This document shows, in pieces, positions 13,600 through 27,600 of a stretch of DNA of 64,000 nucleotides; within the stretch, counting starts at the first letter, position 1, and every line of letters starts with the position of its first letter. This DNA is from Maylandia zebra (taxonomy: Eukaryota > Chordata > Actinopteri > Cichliformes > Cichlidae): NCBI RefSeq assembly GCF_041146795.1, contig NC_135170.1:22934033-22998032 (forward strand), in the 5' to 3' direction. A program made the translations under genes and the position numbers. A model generated the notes under the pieces. It was not told the DNA's origin. It ran no database searches and was given only the letters and a program-made list of their open reading frames with translations.

Positions 13600-13600
<1 letters not shown>
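12640..13600 (-). promoter_or_regulatory. CpG-rich region, candidate adcy9 promoter / non-coding exon
   Basis: CG dinucleotides are clearly denser here (for example at 12710-12850 and 13480-13570) than in the AT-rich DNA on both sides. The position, 0.8-1.8 kb upstream of the first coding exon of a minus-strand gene, fits its promoter. Open frames on both strands are explained by base composition and match no family I know. No TATA box or exact start site was identified. 11881-12640, between the acceptor and this block, looks like intron. Confidence 0.35.

Positions 13601-13603
<3 letters not shown>

Positions 13604-13645
<42 letters not shown>
13604..13645. repeat. (GT)n microsatellite
   Basis: An almost uninterrupted GT run of about 42 bases. 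Frames on both strands through it are artefacts of the dinucleotide repeat. Confidence 0.95.
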
Positions 13646-13648
<3 letters not shown>

Positions 13649-14028
13649 GAGAAAGAAAGAAAGTGACGCCAGAATAAATACCATATCACGTCCCCTCTCT
13701 CCTTTCAAAATAAAAACCCAAATGTGCCTTTTATAGTTGTTTAAAAAAAGGCACAGAGTCATAATAATCCATGTATTAGCATGTATTACATGGTCAATAT
13801 AACACATACTTTCTACAACAACCTTTTTATAGGGTCACCTTAAAATACTCTGTTAGCATGAAACTACAAAAGAAAGCTTCAGCAAACAAATTTGTGGTTT
13901 TTAAGTAAACCCATAATCATTCAGACCCTTTATTTTCTTTCGGGATTTTGTTGTTGTTGTTGTTTGTTTGATTTATTTTGTGTGTTTAAATAAAATTAAA
14001 AATTTTTTTTTAGCTTCAACAAAAAAAA

Positions 14029-14062
14029 GAAAGAAAGAAAGAAAGAAAGAAAGAAAAGAAAA
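14029..14062. repeat. (GAAA)n microsatellite
   Basis: A tetranucleotide run of GAAA units after an A-rich start, about 34 bases. Confidence 0.9.
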
Positions 14063-14242
14063 GTAAATGCTATCCATAAGTCAAAATCTCAGGTTATTAT
14101 TGTAGAATTTAGAGTTTATAAAACAAATTCTTAAGTTATTTTCTCATAAGTTTGATCTAGTAAGTTGAAAACTTAAGATAATACTGCAAAACGCAAATTT
14201 CTACCTATAAGTGGCATCTTTCAAATTTATGTTTTATGTTCA

Positions 14243-14353
14243 AGGTTCAAGGTTCTTTATTTGTCACATGCATAGTTATACAAGTATAACACACAGTGAA
14301 ATGTAGCCTGACACGCTCCTCGACATGTGCAAAAAAATTGGGGGGGGGGGGGG
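14243..14353 (+). repeat. Teleost interspersed repeat fragment ending in a G run
   Basis: The phrases 'ttctttatttgtcacatgca' and 'acacacagtgaaatgtagcc' belong to a high-copy fish repeat ('ttattgtcac...cacagtgaaat...'). It ends in a 14-base G run at 14340-14353. No coding potential. Confidence 0.5.
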
Positions 14354-14385
14354 TAGAGGAAAAACAATATATATATATATATATT

Positions 14386-14489
14386 GGGGCGATTGTGGCT
14401 CAAGAGTTGGGAGTTCGCCTTGTAATCGGAAGGTTGCCGGTTCGAGCCCCGGCTTGGACAGTCTCGGTCGTTATATATATATATATATA
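14386..14489 (+). repeat. tRNA-like SINE fragment flanked by (TA)n
   Basis: This matches a high-copy fish/cichlid repeat starting 'ggggcgattgtggctcaag'. An A-box-like stretch (tggctcaagagttggg, 14396-14411) and a B-box (ggttcgagcc, 14439-14448) have the spacing of an RNA polymerase III promoter, as in tRNA-derived SINEs. The remainder of the unit is missing and it is bounded by TA repeats at 14367-14384 and 14471-14489. It is not a functional tRNA gene: no acceptor stem can be closed. Confidence 0.6.
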
Positions 14490-15626
14490 CATTGGGTGAA
14501 TGTGCAGTAGTAGCAGTAGCAGCATGTTAAACTTGTTTTAATGTATCTATTTCTTCTTCTTGTTCCTATTATTAGTATTTATTTATTATTTATTTTTGGC
14601 GGAAACGAGCTTCCATACATAAGAGACTGTTTCCTTAGAGGCTCTTGTCAACCAATTTGGAGCTTCACTCTACACACGCTAAAAGAATCTACTTTTAACG
14701 ATCTTCTATTTTGAAAATCCCTCTCTCTTCTTCCGTTTTGATGGTCACCATCGACTTGACGCTGCGAGCAGAGTAGACGAAAAGAGGGGTTGAGTGAGGG
14801 GAGGGCTACAGTGCAGGAACGTGTACGCACTTGATAAAAAGCAATAGAGTGAAATGTAGCGAGCACGCATTTTAGGGAAGGGGTGGGGATGTATGTTTTT
14901 AATGGCACTCAGCGAAACTCCATATGTTCAGTTCGTGAACAAAGCCCCCTACCCTCCTCTCTTTTCTGCTGCTCTATACCATTAAAAATAATAGAATAAA
15001 CACTTTATCATTTAAGGACACTACATTTAGTCTAATATGAGAGTAGAAGAAGTCTTAATTAGAAGACACCTGGATATATACAGAGTATCTTCAAATAAAC
15101 AGCAGAATAGGAGCACTGATATCTAATTCTGAATACTTCATTTAAGGCAGACTATGAGAAATGAAGGCTACAGAGTGTGCAGCCAAACTGAATGAAGAAC
15201 CTTCAGGTTTAATGTTCTATTATTTATTTATTCAGCAGCCTGACAGAAATATTAAGCAGCTGGCCTCTGTAGTCAGCAAGGAGCTTCGCTGTATTTTGAA
15301 AGCACCCCCAGAGGGAACCGCGCTACCTTCTTGCATTCCACCTTCGTGCATGGGAACAAACAAAACTCTGTCTTTAATTGGGAGAATAAGAACATTTACT
15401 GTGATTTTAAAGTGGTGAGCTGGAATTCTCTTGATTTATTCATAAACCACTGTATCAGTTTTAATCTTCTGAGAATATTTCAACGCTCGCAGAAGAGTTG
15501 GAGTTCACTCACAGAGAAGCTCACGTGGGTTCATATGACTGTATAAAGGGGGATTTTGGTGCATGTGTCAAAACTTGAGGCAATTTACATCACACACACA
15601 CATCCACAGACACACTCACATACATG

Positions 15627-15650
15627 CCCCCCCCCCCCCCCCCCCCCCCC
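15627..15650. repeat. Poly-C tract (24 C)
   Basis: An uninterrupted run of about 24 C after a CACA-rich stretch. Length may be unreliable because such runs are hard to sequence. Confidence 0.9.
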
Positions 15651-16933
15651 TCACTCCCACAGTCACGACAAACTGTTGGTGCATTGCAGCTGTGGAACAC
15701 AAAAAGCATGCTTTCAAAAAGTGGGAGATCAGACCTGTTCAGATGTTGGTGTAAGAGAGACAAAAGGAACAGAGCGAGACGTTATACAGACAAATGTATG
15801 GAGACAAGATGGAGAAACAGGAAATGTGCAAGTCCAAGATGTAATCTCAGCAAATTTTCTTGTTTGAGTCCAAAGATTGATCATTTTATTTGAATAACCA
15901 CAAAGTTTCACTGCTTGGTCCATCAGAAATCTTTATTCTTGATGGTCAAGCTTGCAAAAATTAGGCCAAGATTAACTTAAATATTTTTTTTAAAAAGGAA
16001 AAAAAAGTGAATCAACAACTACTTTAATGGGATGCACATCCATTCAATATCTAATTCACAGGTAAATGAAGATAAATTACACTCAAGTACACAAAAAAAT
16101 AAATAAAATGCAAGCACCTAATGTTACGAAGCCTGAGCGATCAATCCCACTATAAACTTTTGCCAGTGGTCTGCATTTTCTTTCCTCTTTTTACACAGCT
16201 CTCTCTAGTGGCCATGTTCTGAATCTGCAGTGTAAACATACTAAACACCCTGTGCAGCACTTACACTCAAACTGAAAAGTTAATCAAAGTTAAGCTTATT
16301 TGGAGGTTATGTTTGCTATATTCTTTTGAATCATGCTTCAGAGTTTAGTTGGGAAAAGCAGCAGGGGTGTTAGTGAGGCAGGACACGTGGAGGAAACAGG
16401 AAGTGCGCTTGGCCATGAGTCAACTTTAGTTTTTTGTTGGGTTAGCTTAGAACCACCTACCTGTTCTTTACGATTTAGGGCTTTGTGTATGAAGCACTCT
16501 TGTAAAAAATTTGGAAAAATATACTGAATCAGCTCAGCACCCACACTGGAAGCAACGAGCCTGGCTCTGTCAGAAGCTGCTAACCCTAACACATTTGATC
16601 TTTTGTCTTTTACAACTTATAAAGCCAAAGAAAAAGAAATAACATGCTAAGGTGTGCAGAGACTCCACAAAGCTGAAGCCAACAAGCAAAATATCCATTG
16701 TTCAATGCCCAGACTGTCCAAGTGTGTTTAGGACATCTATTGAGGCACAGTACACAGGAACTTGCGGTAAAAGCTACCTTCTGCTTTCCTTCTCTCCATA
16801 GAGGTCAGGGGTCAACTCATGAGTCCTCCTTTACCTCCATCTCACATTTTTTTATTTTCTTTTTTTTGCAAGCTGGGAAATCTGCAAAGATCGACCACAC
16901 TTTGGCAGCACTTTTCAAAATTTTGCAGCAGAG

Positions 16934-16993
16934 GTGTGTGCGTGTGTGTGTGTGTAAATATCTCTCTCTCTAATATATATATATATATATATT
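16934..16993. repeat. Compound microsatellite (GT)n-(TC)n-(TA)n
   Basis: GT repeat (16934-16955), a short TC run, then about 21 bases of alternating TA. The TA part is self-complementary and could extrude as a hairpin. Confidence 0.9.
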
Positions 16994-17552
16994 AGAGCCT
17001 CATTCATATGTTATTTTTTTATGATCACTTAAAAGAAAGGGCTGAGAAGCTTATCACTGAGGGGAAAATAAACGCTAACACAGCATTTAAATTCTGCTGA
17101 AAGCAAATTTATAGACTCAAACAAAAAAAAACAAAAAACAAAGAAAGAGTAACAACAGTTACAAGCAGAGTAAACACACCCACTCTGCACTGAAGACTCT
17201 GACCTTTGATCCCTGACCCCTGCTATTCTCAGAGGTTGTCAACAACCAAGACTGGCGAGCATACAAAATTACGAGGAAAAATAACCAAAACAAAAAAACA
17301 GCCACATGTGTTGCAGGTGTCAGTAACACAAGGGACTATTGCTTGTGTCAGAGAGAAAATGCATGCACCTTTTGTGATGTCGAACATGCAGTGTTAATCT
17401 AATTCAAAAGCAAAGGTTTGGATGTCTAGCTCTGTGTGGCACCCACACAAGGGGCTACTTCAAAAACAGCTTTCTGAAGCGTGTGGAATTAACCTGCTGC
17501 AATGCAATTCTCACAAGTTGTCCAACACACATTTCTGTTTCCACTTTTTTCC

Positions 17553-17976
17553 TTTATTCACATACAAGGGAGCTGGTATTTGACTTTTTTTGTTCAGGAT
17601 TTAAACTTTTTATTCCTTCTCATTTAATCTTTCCCATTTCCTCTTTTATTCACATCATTGATTTCCCAATCCCAAAGTCCCAGACAGTCCAGAGTGGTTG
17701 TGCAAGGGAGAGAGGCATGTTCTCATTTCTTCAGCACTTGTATCCTTAAGCTGCCTTTATCGATGACCCCTCCCGCTATCTCTTTCAATCCTACGGACAT
17801 TAAATGCACCTCCCCTTAAACTCCTGAGAAAAAAAAAAGGAAAGAAAAAAGCATCTTCTCGCCTCTGTCTCCATTAGTGATACAAGCGTTCTGACAAAAA
17901 GCAGGGTTGGCATCGACCAGACCCTTTCTCTTCACCTTCACCTTCTCCTTTCTACCTTTAGAGTATTTTGTGTTCC
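17553..17976 (-). other. srl: srl 3' UTR with candidate polyadenylation signals
   Basis: Downstream of the srl stop codon the minus strand shows AATAAA at 17650-17645, 17614-17609 and 17558-17553. Any of the three could end the transcript, giving a 3' UTR of roughly 330-450 bases. No repeat is obvious within it. Which site is used cannot be told from the sequence. Confidence 0.4.
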
Positions 17977-18810
<834 letters not shown>

Positions 18811-18854
18811 TCATAAAGAGCTATACGCAGTTGATTTGTGGTATCTGAAAATCA

Positions 18855-19130
<276 letters not shown>

Positions 19131-19336
19131 TCACAGAGGAAGAGAGGAAGAGATTAGCATTGTGGAGGAGAAGCAGATGGGAAAACACACTGAACCTCAG
19201 TAAGATGTAAAGCACCCAGTTCTCCAGTCAACTCCCCATCTGATGTAGATTTAGCAACAACTGCACTTTTCACCTTGCCTTTTTTCCCCCCATCAGCGCT
19301 GGATTTCAGAACTTAACGTTATTTACTGCTAATTTA

Positions 19337-19486
<150 letters not shown>

Positions 19487-21152
19487 TTAGGGCAAGAAGA
19501 AACAACACTGATTAAATTATCAGCAGTGTGGTGAAATCATCATCTAGCCAGTCATCTAATCAACCATCTATCCGAAAGGTCTCCCTGCATATCTGTTTAT
19601 TTATTTTTTTCACTGAAGAGCACATCTGAACAGCACTGCCAATCCAGAGCACAGGGCACATTTTACAAGACTTAAGAAGGAAGGACAGAAACATGTTGTA
19701 AAGCTGTTAGGGTGTTTAATAGCATAAAGGAAATTCATTAAAATGCAGCAGCCATAATCTCATGACACACGATAAAGTTTTATACTCTGACAAAGAGACT
19801 CGACGGGTCTAGCACAAGCTGTGTGTCTCGTAGCTGTTGTGAGTGGACATGGTGTTTGGGTGGCTGGGTGCAATGTACTACAATGCAACTGACTGATGGA
19901 AAAATAGCATTAAAAAAGGGAAAGGAGAAAGAATAAACAAAAAAGCAGACATTAAGCATCACTCCTGGTGCTACTGGAATTTAAAATGATAAAAAATAAT
20001 AATATTAAAAAATAAAGTGAAAAAGTAAACCAGTTCACTCCTAGCTGAACACTGACCACCCTCTCCCACCAGTGTCCCCTCCTCAAACCTCTGTATCCTT
20101 TGTTAAAACCAAAGCTGCACATGCAACCCCATTTATATAAATATATATATATTGTTTTTACAAAGTAATGGTAAGTCATTTTTAAAAAAGTTTAAATAAT
20201 GTGCAATTTAAACATTATCACACTTAAAGTATGTTAAGAGTGTTTTTACTTCTCTTTTTATTCACTCTCCGTAAAATGAAGCTTTCACCCATGGATCACT
20301 TTTGACTACACCTCAGTCATATCGAGTGTCGTCCAAAGTGAAACGTGCTTGAAATTTTGCAACCCACTCAGGGCAAATGTATGAAGACAAATAAGGGGTT
20401 GAAAAGAAAGGGCCGAGCACTGCAGGCACTGCCATGCACAGGTAAGCTCTGGCCACACCCACCTGTGGCTGAGTCCCCCAGGGTTCTTCCCGGGTAGGCT
20501 GTTAGATGAGGGGTGGAAGAGGGAGTGGAGGGGATGGGGATGAGTGGAAGACAGGAGAGGGTGGAGTATAGAGAAGTGAAGGGAAACAGGAGGTGGAGGA
20601 AAGCTCAGTGAGGGAGTGATGTTTCTACAAGCAACATGGAGGGATAAAGTAAAAATGTACATAAACAGGTGGGAGATCCAGGCTGGAGTCTAATCCCATA
20701 TTTGACCTGCGAAGTGTCAAACATGTCTGTAAACAGATGGAGGACATGCCCGTGTAGTCAGGTGATGGGGGGGGGGGATTTACTCCCATCTTTAAAACGC
20801 ACATATGCATTGAAAATAGAAGTTGATTTTTTTTTTTTTTTTTTGCATGCAGGCCTGAAAAGCCACAAGAGGGCGATAACTTTATTTCATTGTAGGAAAG
20901 TGGGGTTTTCTGGGCAGTTCAGTGTACAGCTTGGAGTGTTGAGTCCACTGTAAAGAAACAGGGAACAGTGCAATGTTTAACAGAAGGGGTAAAAAAAGAC
21001 ACTACCCTTCTTACTTTTATAATCCCACCCTTAAACCTGATATAAAGAGAGGCTACAGGTAATTTCCAAAGGAGAACATATTGCTGTTAATGCATCAGTT
21101 GGAGGTGTAAAGATGCTGTGTTTTTGCAAACAAGTCAACAAATCAGTTACTA

Positions 21153-21365
<213 letters not shown>

Positions 21366-21556
21366 TTAGTAAGGTAAATAAGGTAAACAGTGTTTTCTTT
21401 GGATACACTGTTTGTTTTAAATAGCATAAAAATCCTATTGACTTGTCATATTTAGTTTGCTCCCCCAAAAGTGTTAAAGGGAAATCAGGTGGAAAAAAAT
21501 TAAGAAAATTAAAGCAGTCAGATTTGTAACATGCCTCTTTCACCTTCAATCCTCAC

Positions 21557-21652
21557 CTGCATAGTCTCCTGCTTTTTCCTCCATTGCAAGCCGCAGCGTC
21601 TCATCGATGTGAGATCTGTCTCTAAGGACGGAGGTAACATCTTCTTCTTCTT
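21557..21652 (-). CDS. srl: Sarcalumenin, exon 2 (short acidic start of the mature protein)
   Basis: The 96-base exon encodes EEEEDVTSVLRDRSHIDETL followed by RLAMEEKAGDYA. The RDRSHI block is the start of the conserved core in vertebrate sarcalumenin. The first codons are a (GAA)n run directly against the acceptor (TTTCTGCAG). Joined to exon 1 through a split Glu codon it gives ...QATA-EEEED. The acidic lead is only five residues, far shorter than the long acidic insert of the large mammalian isoform. Confidence 0.93.
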
Positions 21653-24600
21653 CTGCAGAAACATCACAAACATCAACAGCAAATTCAGTTTGTTTCAAGA
21701 CCTCAGCGTATGCCTTAAATGGCCAGCTTGATATTTTAAGAAAATAAACATGGGAGGTCTGATTTGTTCAACGGCAGTTTAATAAAGAAGCAGACACTGG
21801 GTTTGTTGACAGGTGCCATGCCATGTTTATTAAAGCTTTGCTATTACATGACGGTCTGTCTGGCCAAAGATCAGTGAAAAGAAAGACTTGACTGATTTTG
21901 TAGTGGATGCAAATAAATAAAATGTTTTAATGTGAGCCTTGTATAAAGGCATTATATGGAAGAAAACAAAAAAAAAAATAAAATCAGCAATTCAATGATT
22001 TTTGCTGTATTTTCAGATTTTAACAAGTCAAGTTAGGAAATTAAAGCACCTAAACTCCCCCCGCACAATCCACCAACTAAACACTTTCGATTTGTAGTTA
22101 TTAGTATCTAAATATTCCCTTTTTAGATTACATTTTTTTGCATGACTATTCATTGAGGGCAAATATTTTTTGATGTAGTAGAAGCTCTCAACTGACACAC
22201 CAACTGTTGGTTAAGTGAACTAAATAGTAGCCCATCTAAGGTATTGACATTCTAACCAACCCCCCTTTAAATGGAATATAGTTGCTAAGTTAGCATTTAC
22301 ATTCAGATGTAGGTCCTGCATGTCAATATACACATTTTAACTGAGCTATAAGCTTGTTTCATGTCCGTGTATGAGCGTGTGTGTAAGAGAGAAAGAATGA
22401 CCAAGAGAAAATATTTGCTCACCAGTCATGTCCACTTTTGAACATGTCGGATTACTTAGATCACAGCTCTTAGTACAATCAGGTCTTAATTTAGAAAGCA
22501 AATGCTGAAAATAAACAAAGACATGTGTTTGGCATCAGCGCGGGCTATATAACAACAGCAAAGATAAGGCAGACTGACAGAGAGAGGGACTTCCCCGGTT
22601 TCGTAACAGACGAGGAGGAGAACTCAAAGCCGGACTGAGTGTTCCCAACAATAATATACATGAGACAATGGTGTGCAATCCTCTGTCTTTTCTCATCTAT
22701 ATTTATCCACCAATCACAGGCTCATCAGGCTGTGAGGCCTGTCCTTGTGTGCCCAGGCCTCAGTACAGACCCCTTCCACAACGCCTCCCACACGCCAACC
22801 TGCCACAAGATATATATAGCAGCAATTGGGAAGTCTTCCTGGTTCACACTTCCATGCCCTGGGAGCTTATGGGTCTGAGCATCCAAGCTACCAGACACCC
22901 CCTTAACAGAACTGTTAAAGAATTTTAAAGGTATTTAAGAGTGTGGAAGATTGACTCTGATATAGGAGCACCTGTTGAATTATTAACTGCAGTCATTTAG
23001 TTGTAAATAAGACTGTGGAAAGCACAGAATATTGATCTTGTTCTTAAACCAATTACATGCATACCTTCTGCCAGCAAATTCAGTTTACTGGCGCTGATAA
23101 GTTCAAAATGTTTTAAGCAGCACAGAGAAAAATGAATATAAGCTCATATAATCGCCTGCACTTTACCTGACTTTCTCAGTAAAAATACACAATTTTATTG
23201 CAGTTATATAAAACTAACACCACTTGCACAGAGGATCAGAAAAAGAATGAAAAGTTGGTTCAGTCGCTGGCGGCACAACCCTCTGATCTCAGCTGGTGTC
23301 TGTGAAGAAATAATCGTATCCTGGCATTTATGTAATGCTCCTGAAAAAGTGACTGGGGGTAGAGCAGAGGTGCTCAAATGGGAAGGTAAAAAAACTTCCA
23401 GACTAGAACTGCAGACACATCATTTCATGTACAGTGTTGAATAATGTAAGATCCTCTCAGTCCGTCTGTTATTGTGAAATAAGTGGCGTTTCTCACAGAT
23501 ACTGACACACTTTTTGAGAAAGTTGATTGGCTGTAAGTTGTGGGTGGAGTGAGTAAAAATCAGAAGGTGACTTAAATATTCTTTGAAAAACTCAACTATA
23601 GTTCCTCCAACTCTCTGGTGTCACCATAGACCATATTCATCAGCAATGTTCTCTCAAACAGATAGCTTTCTTTCAGAAATAATATTTAAAAATGCCTCCT
23701 TTTTAAAATGTCAAAACCAAAACTGCAGAGCAAAGTCACATATCAGATGTTCTTTTAAACATCTGATAAACATCACCCCCTCAGAGGGCAGTGCTGCTGC
23801 AGCATCCTGCGCCACAGCCTCGAGTAAAGCCACCGGCCATGTGGTGAATGACTTCTAGTGTTTCTGGCCAAGCGTCAGAATGGCACGTCGCTTTGGATGA
23901 ATCCAACGCTGCATCAAATGACAAGTAAAATCATCCGAAGGCCTGTTTGTTTACAAGCCTCAAGCAAACTTATGTTTATATTTATGAGCCTCGAGGCTTG
24001 TAAATCGACTCTTTCACTGAAATGAACTGAGTTCAATATAAATGTTTCTCATTCATGAAAAATGCAGCCCGCATTTTCTGATCACAGAAATCCAATTGGA
24101 GCATTTCAGTATGTGCACATACAAAAACAATAAACGACCACAAAAGACCCCCGAAATTACAAATCTCTGGGGCTTTAACTGAAACCCGAAAGGTTTCTCC
24201 TTTGCTGCGTGGAGCAGTGACACAGTGCTGATTCTCACCGAGTCAACCTGCTAAAAATAAGCCTGTGTAATGTTTCTGCCGGCACGACGCAAGAACAAGA
24301 GAAACCAAAAGGTTAGTAGCCAGAATAAAAGGAGGGTACGAGCAACACTGCTAACCCATATATTGTATGTGGCTACATAGTATCAGGCAGAAAGCCTTCC
24401 TTAATCAGCCCATACAATAAAAAATTACATTCATTTCTTGCGTGTGAACTCCTAATGGCAAGTGTGCCCTGTCTTTATTCTAGTGGATTAACACAATGAA
24501 AGCAGAGATGCAGTAATGTGAACTCATGTGACTTCCTATGTTGTGACAACACTTTACCCTTTTGTACAGAGAGTACTGTTTTATTTTATTTACTTTTATA

Positions 24601-27600
24601 TGCTCATTACTTTTATCTTAGTTTAGTTTGGTTATTTTATTTATTTGCATTTCAGGAAAGTAAAGAAAATATTGCTCGGCGTAACCACTGTGTTTTGCAT
24701 GTATATAATACACTTCTTCATTTTTGATTCTGCCAAGTTTAATAATATATAGTGCACATATGCACTAAACACAGAGGCGAAAGGAGCACTGTTTCATTGG
24801 GTTTGGCAGTTTGGAAAAATGCAAGCATTTAGGGAAGAAGTGTTTATTCGAACACATGTTAAACATGTTAAAGACAAATTACATCAAACCTTCTGCAACT
24901 TTTTTTCCACAGCGACTTTATAATAAATCGGATTTAGCTCTGACAACAACTACAGCCTGCGCAAAGCTGCTTTTGTTCATGTGACCTTTAGAACACCACT
25001 AAGTGATGTCATCTGTTTGTGATCCATGACCGCTTGGTTGCATTTGAATCTGAGCCACATTGCTCCGGTTATCTGAGCAGGTTACAAGTTTTGAATAGAA
25101 TGTGATCATATTGCAAAATAGAGGGGATGTGCCCTCTGATGAAACCCACCAGAGGGCAGAGAGGGTGATTCCACTTGAGGACTAAAGTGGCTGTCGATGA
25201 CCAGATCCCATCTCTTCCACACGCCATCACTGCAGTACTACAGGGATTGCTAAAGCCTCTGTAACTTGACTCATCACTCAGAGAAGTCACGTCTTTTAAC
25301 GCTAGCTCCTCGAGAGGGCCTTAGCGGCTGTGAACTTGTTAACACCTTCCAATCCAGTCGATCCCTAATTAGGACAGAGCTCCGCAAAGATCAGAGAGGT
25401 AATGTTGCCCGTGGACAGTGGGCCTTGCATCAGTGCTCAAAATTAACCCTGAAGGTGGCAGGGGAGCTGAACCCTGTCCTCGCTGAGCTCGTTGCCACAC
25501 AACCGCACCACAGTTTGGAGAAACATTCTGGTGGCGTCGGTACATCCCGCTGAACATCTAAGCCGTCCACTGCGGCAATTATAGGCAGATCTCTTATGAC
25601 CTACCAGCCATTGGAAACCAGCCTGAAATATGCTTCGCTTTCCTATTTAATTACATTAACCCACAAGGTTAATTTCTTTTGACTAAAGAAGATAAATTTA
25701 ATCCATCTTTAATCTATGCTCTGATTATCCTGATATATGTTGTGGTCTTTTCCAAACACTCAATAAATATTTATGCCCAAAATGCTGATTTTAAGTAATT
25801 TGATTACATGTAAATGTTCCATGTAATTTTCTTCCATAAGTACAGTGTAAAATATTCAATTTAATGGAATCTGAACAGATAAAATGTAACTGCTATGCTT
25901 TCAATGTATATCAAGCATATTTTCCTTCATGACTGATTATCTGAATAAATAAACCTTTAATACATCAGTCCGTATTTCACTCAAAATTATAGCTTCGTGT
26001 TTATTGAGGGCAAAGAATCACTTTGTTGAGATTGTGTGCGTGCTGATATGTGCCTGTATATAATGACCATCTGTATAACTGTGGAACCCCCGGGATCATA
26101 TTATGCTTACAGCACAGTCGAAGTAAATTGAATTAAAGTGAACATGATGAGGGTAGCAGCCCTGGAAACCCCAGTTAAAGGATTTATCCTGCACAAGCAG
26201 CCCTAATCTGAAGGCAGAATGTTTCCACCAGAAAGATCCACCGAGAAGCAATGATTCGAGTCAAATTTAAAGAGAAAGAAAAAATGTTTACATGACCAAT
26301 GGCTTGTAAAGTGCCTCCGCTCTCATTTAAAATTCATGAATGCAATTAAGCAAAACTACTTTCTCACTAGTGCCCATTTCAGAAAGGCAGGAAACATACT
26401 TAAACCAAAGCAGATGAATGTGAAAATAAGCCTGCTGCCAGCCTATAAGGATGCCGGTTTCCTCCTTCGGTGAGGGTCAGAGGTGCGAGAGCACAGCTGT
26501 GCAGGGTGTGGTGAGAAGATACCACAGATGGCAACAGGTGGCACTGCTTGCAGCTCGTACTCCCACACAGTCAAAAATAGCCCTACAATGGGTCAGAAGA
26601 TGGACAGAGGAGGGGTGGCAAAATGACTGCTGCCTATTTTAAGGTTTTGACTGTTAGTCAGTTTGGAGACTTTAGAGATATCCTCACCCTACAAACTGAC
26701 TGTGTAGTACACAGGCTAGCCAAGTGAAAAGCATGATGCATGTAAATTTAAATGTGCTACAAATGCGTGGCTTTGCTTGTATGCGCTAATTAAATTTCTG
26801 AAAATATAACAAGTAATGGAATTGAGTGTTTATCACTTAGCAATTATCACTGTTATTGCTTTTCTTTTTTTTTCATTAGTTTTACTATGTCATGCAATAA
26901 TGAACAAGCCACCAAACAGTACCGGGGGGGTTGCATCAAGGGTAGGGACAGGCTCAAAGAAAGGTTCGAGGGCAAAGGCGCTTTACGCTGAAGTGTTGAT
27001 CTGATGCCTCAGTCCCTGCTCGCCTGTTTTAGAGCCAGGAAAGGACGTCAGGTGCCCTTGGGGCTGCGCGGCTCGTCTTAAGGAAGCGTGTGTAATAAAG
27101 TCACCGAGTATGACTGGCGTGTCCCTTGCACTACGTCCAGCCTAGGGATGTCCTGCGTGCCATTAGAGGAGAATCACATGGAGACTGTGCTCCTTTAACT
27201 TTCAGTGTCTCCCCTCTGCAAAGTGAGGAGGCCAAAGATATTTTTACTGAGTGAGGATGGATAGTATTGCCACCAACTATAAACACAGCAGTGTGAAGAA
27301 ATAGTCTGAAGGACCAAAACGGCTGAAGAACTGTTAGTGCTTATTTAATGTGGGCAGAAATATTCTACACATAGCACTTTTGTCCTTTTTGCTGACTCTC
27401 AAGTTCTGAGCGCTGCCTGTTAGACAAGTAATCTTTCTACATTTGCACCAGCGGCTGTTTTAATTCACTACAATTTTACCAATCTCAAGGTACTTTAGAT
27501 AGTAAAGTGAAATTTTAAGCCTCTTCACAGTTTACCCAAAAGTTTGCTATAATGTAACAAACACAATTGTAGTCCTTGAATGGTCAATCGTAGCCATTCA

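Larger units (their letters stand above)
13646..17552. other. Intergenic DNA between adcy9 and srl
   Basis: No coding exon was recognised. The stretch contains a (GAAA)n run, a teleost repeat at 14243-14353, a tRNA-like SINE fragment, a 24-base C run and a compound GT/TC/TA microsatellite, each entered separately. The DNA between them is AT-rich and shows no family I can name. Confidence 0.7.

Noticed and set aside
13441..13689. Open frames with (TH)n or (CV)n peptides around 13440-13800
   Set aside because: They are translations of the GT/CA microsatellite.
14386..14472. Possible tRNA gene
   Set aside because: A- and B-boxes are present, but no closed acceptor stem or normal anticodon arm can be drawn, and the sequence matches a high-copy SINE.
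22423..22504. Regular internal exon of srl between the signal peptide and exon 2
   Set aside because: Its 82-base length breaks the frame after exon 1, and exon 1 joins exon 2 directly and gives the expected protein. It is kept only as a weak alternative-first-exon idea.
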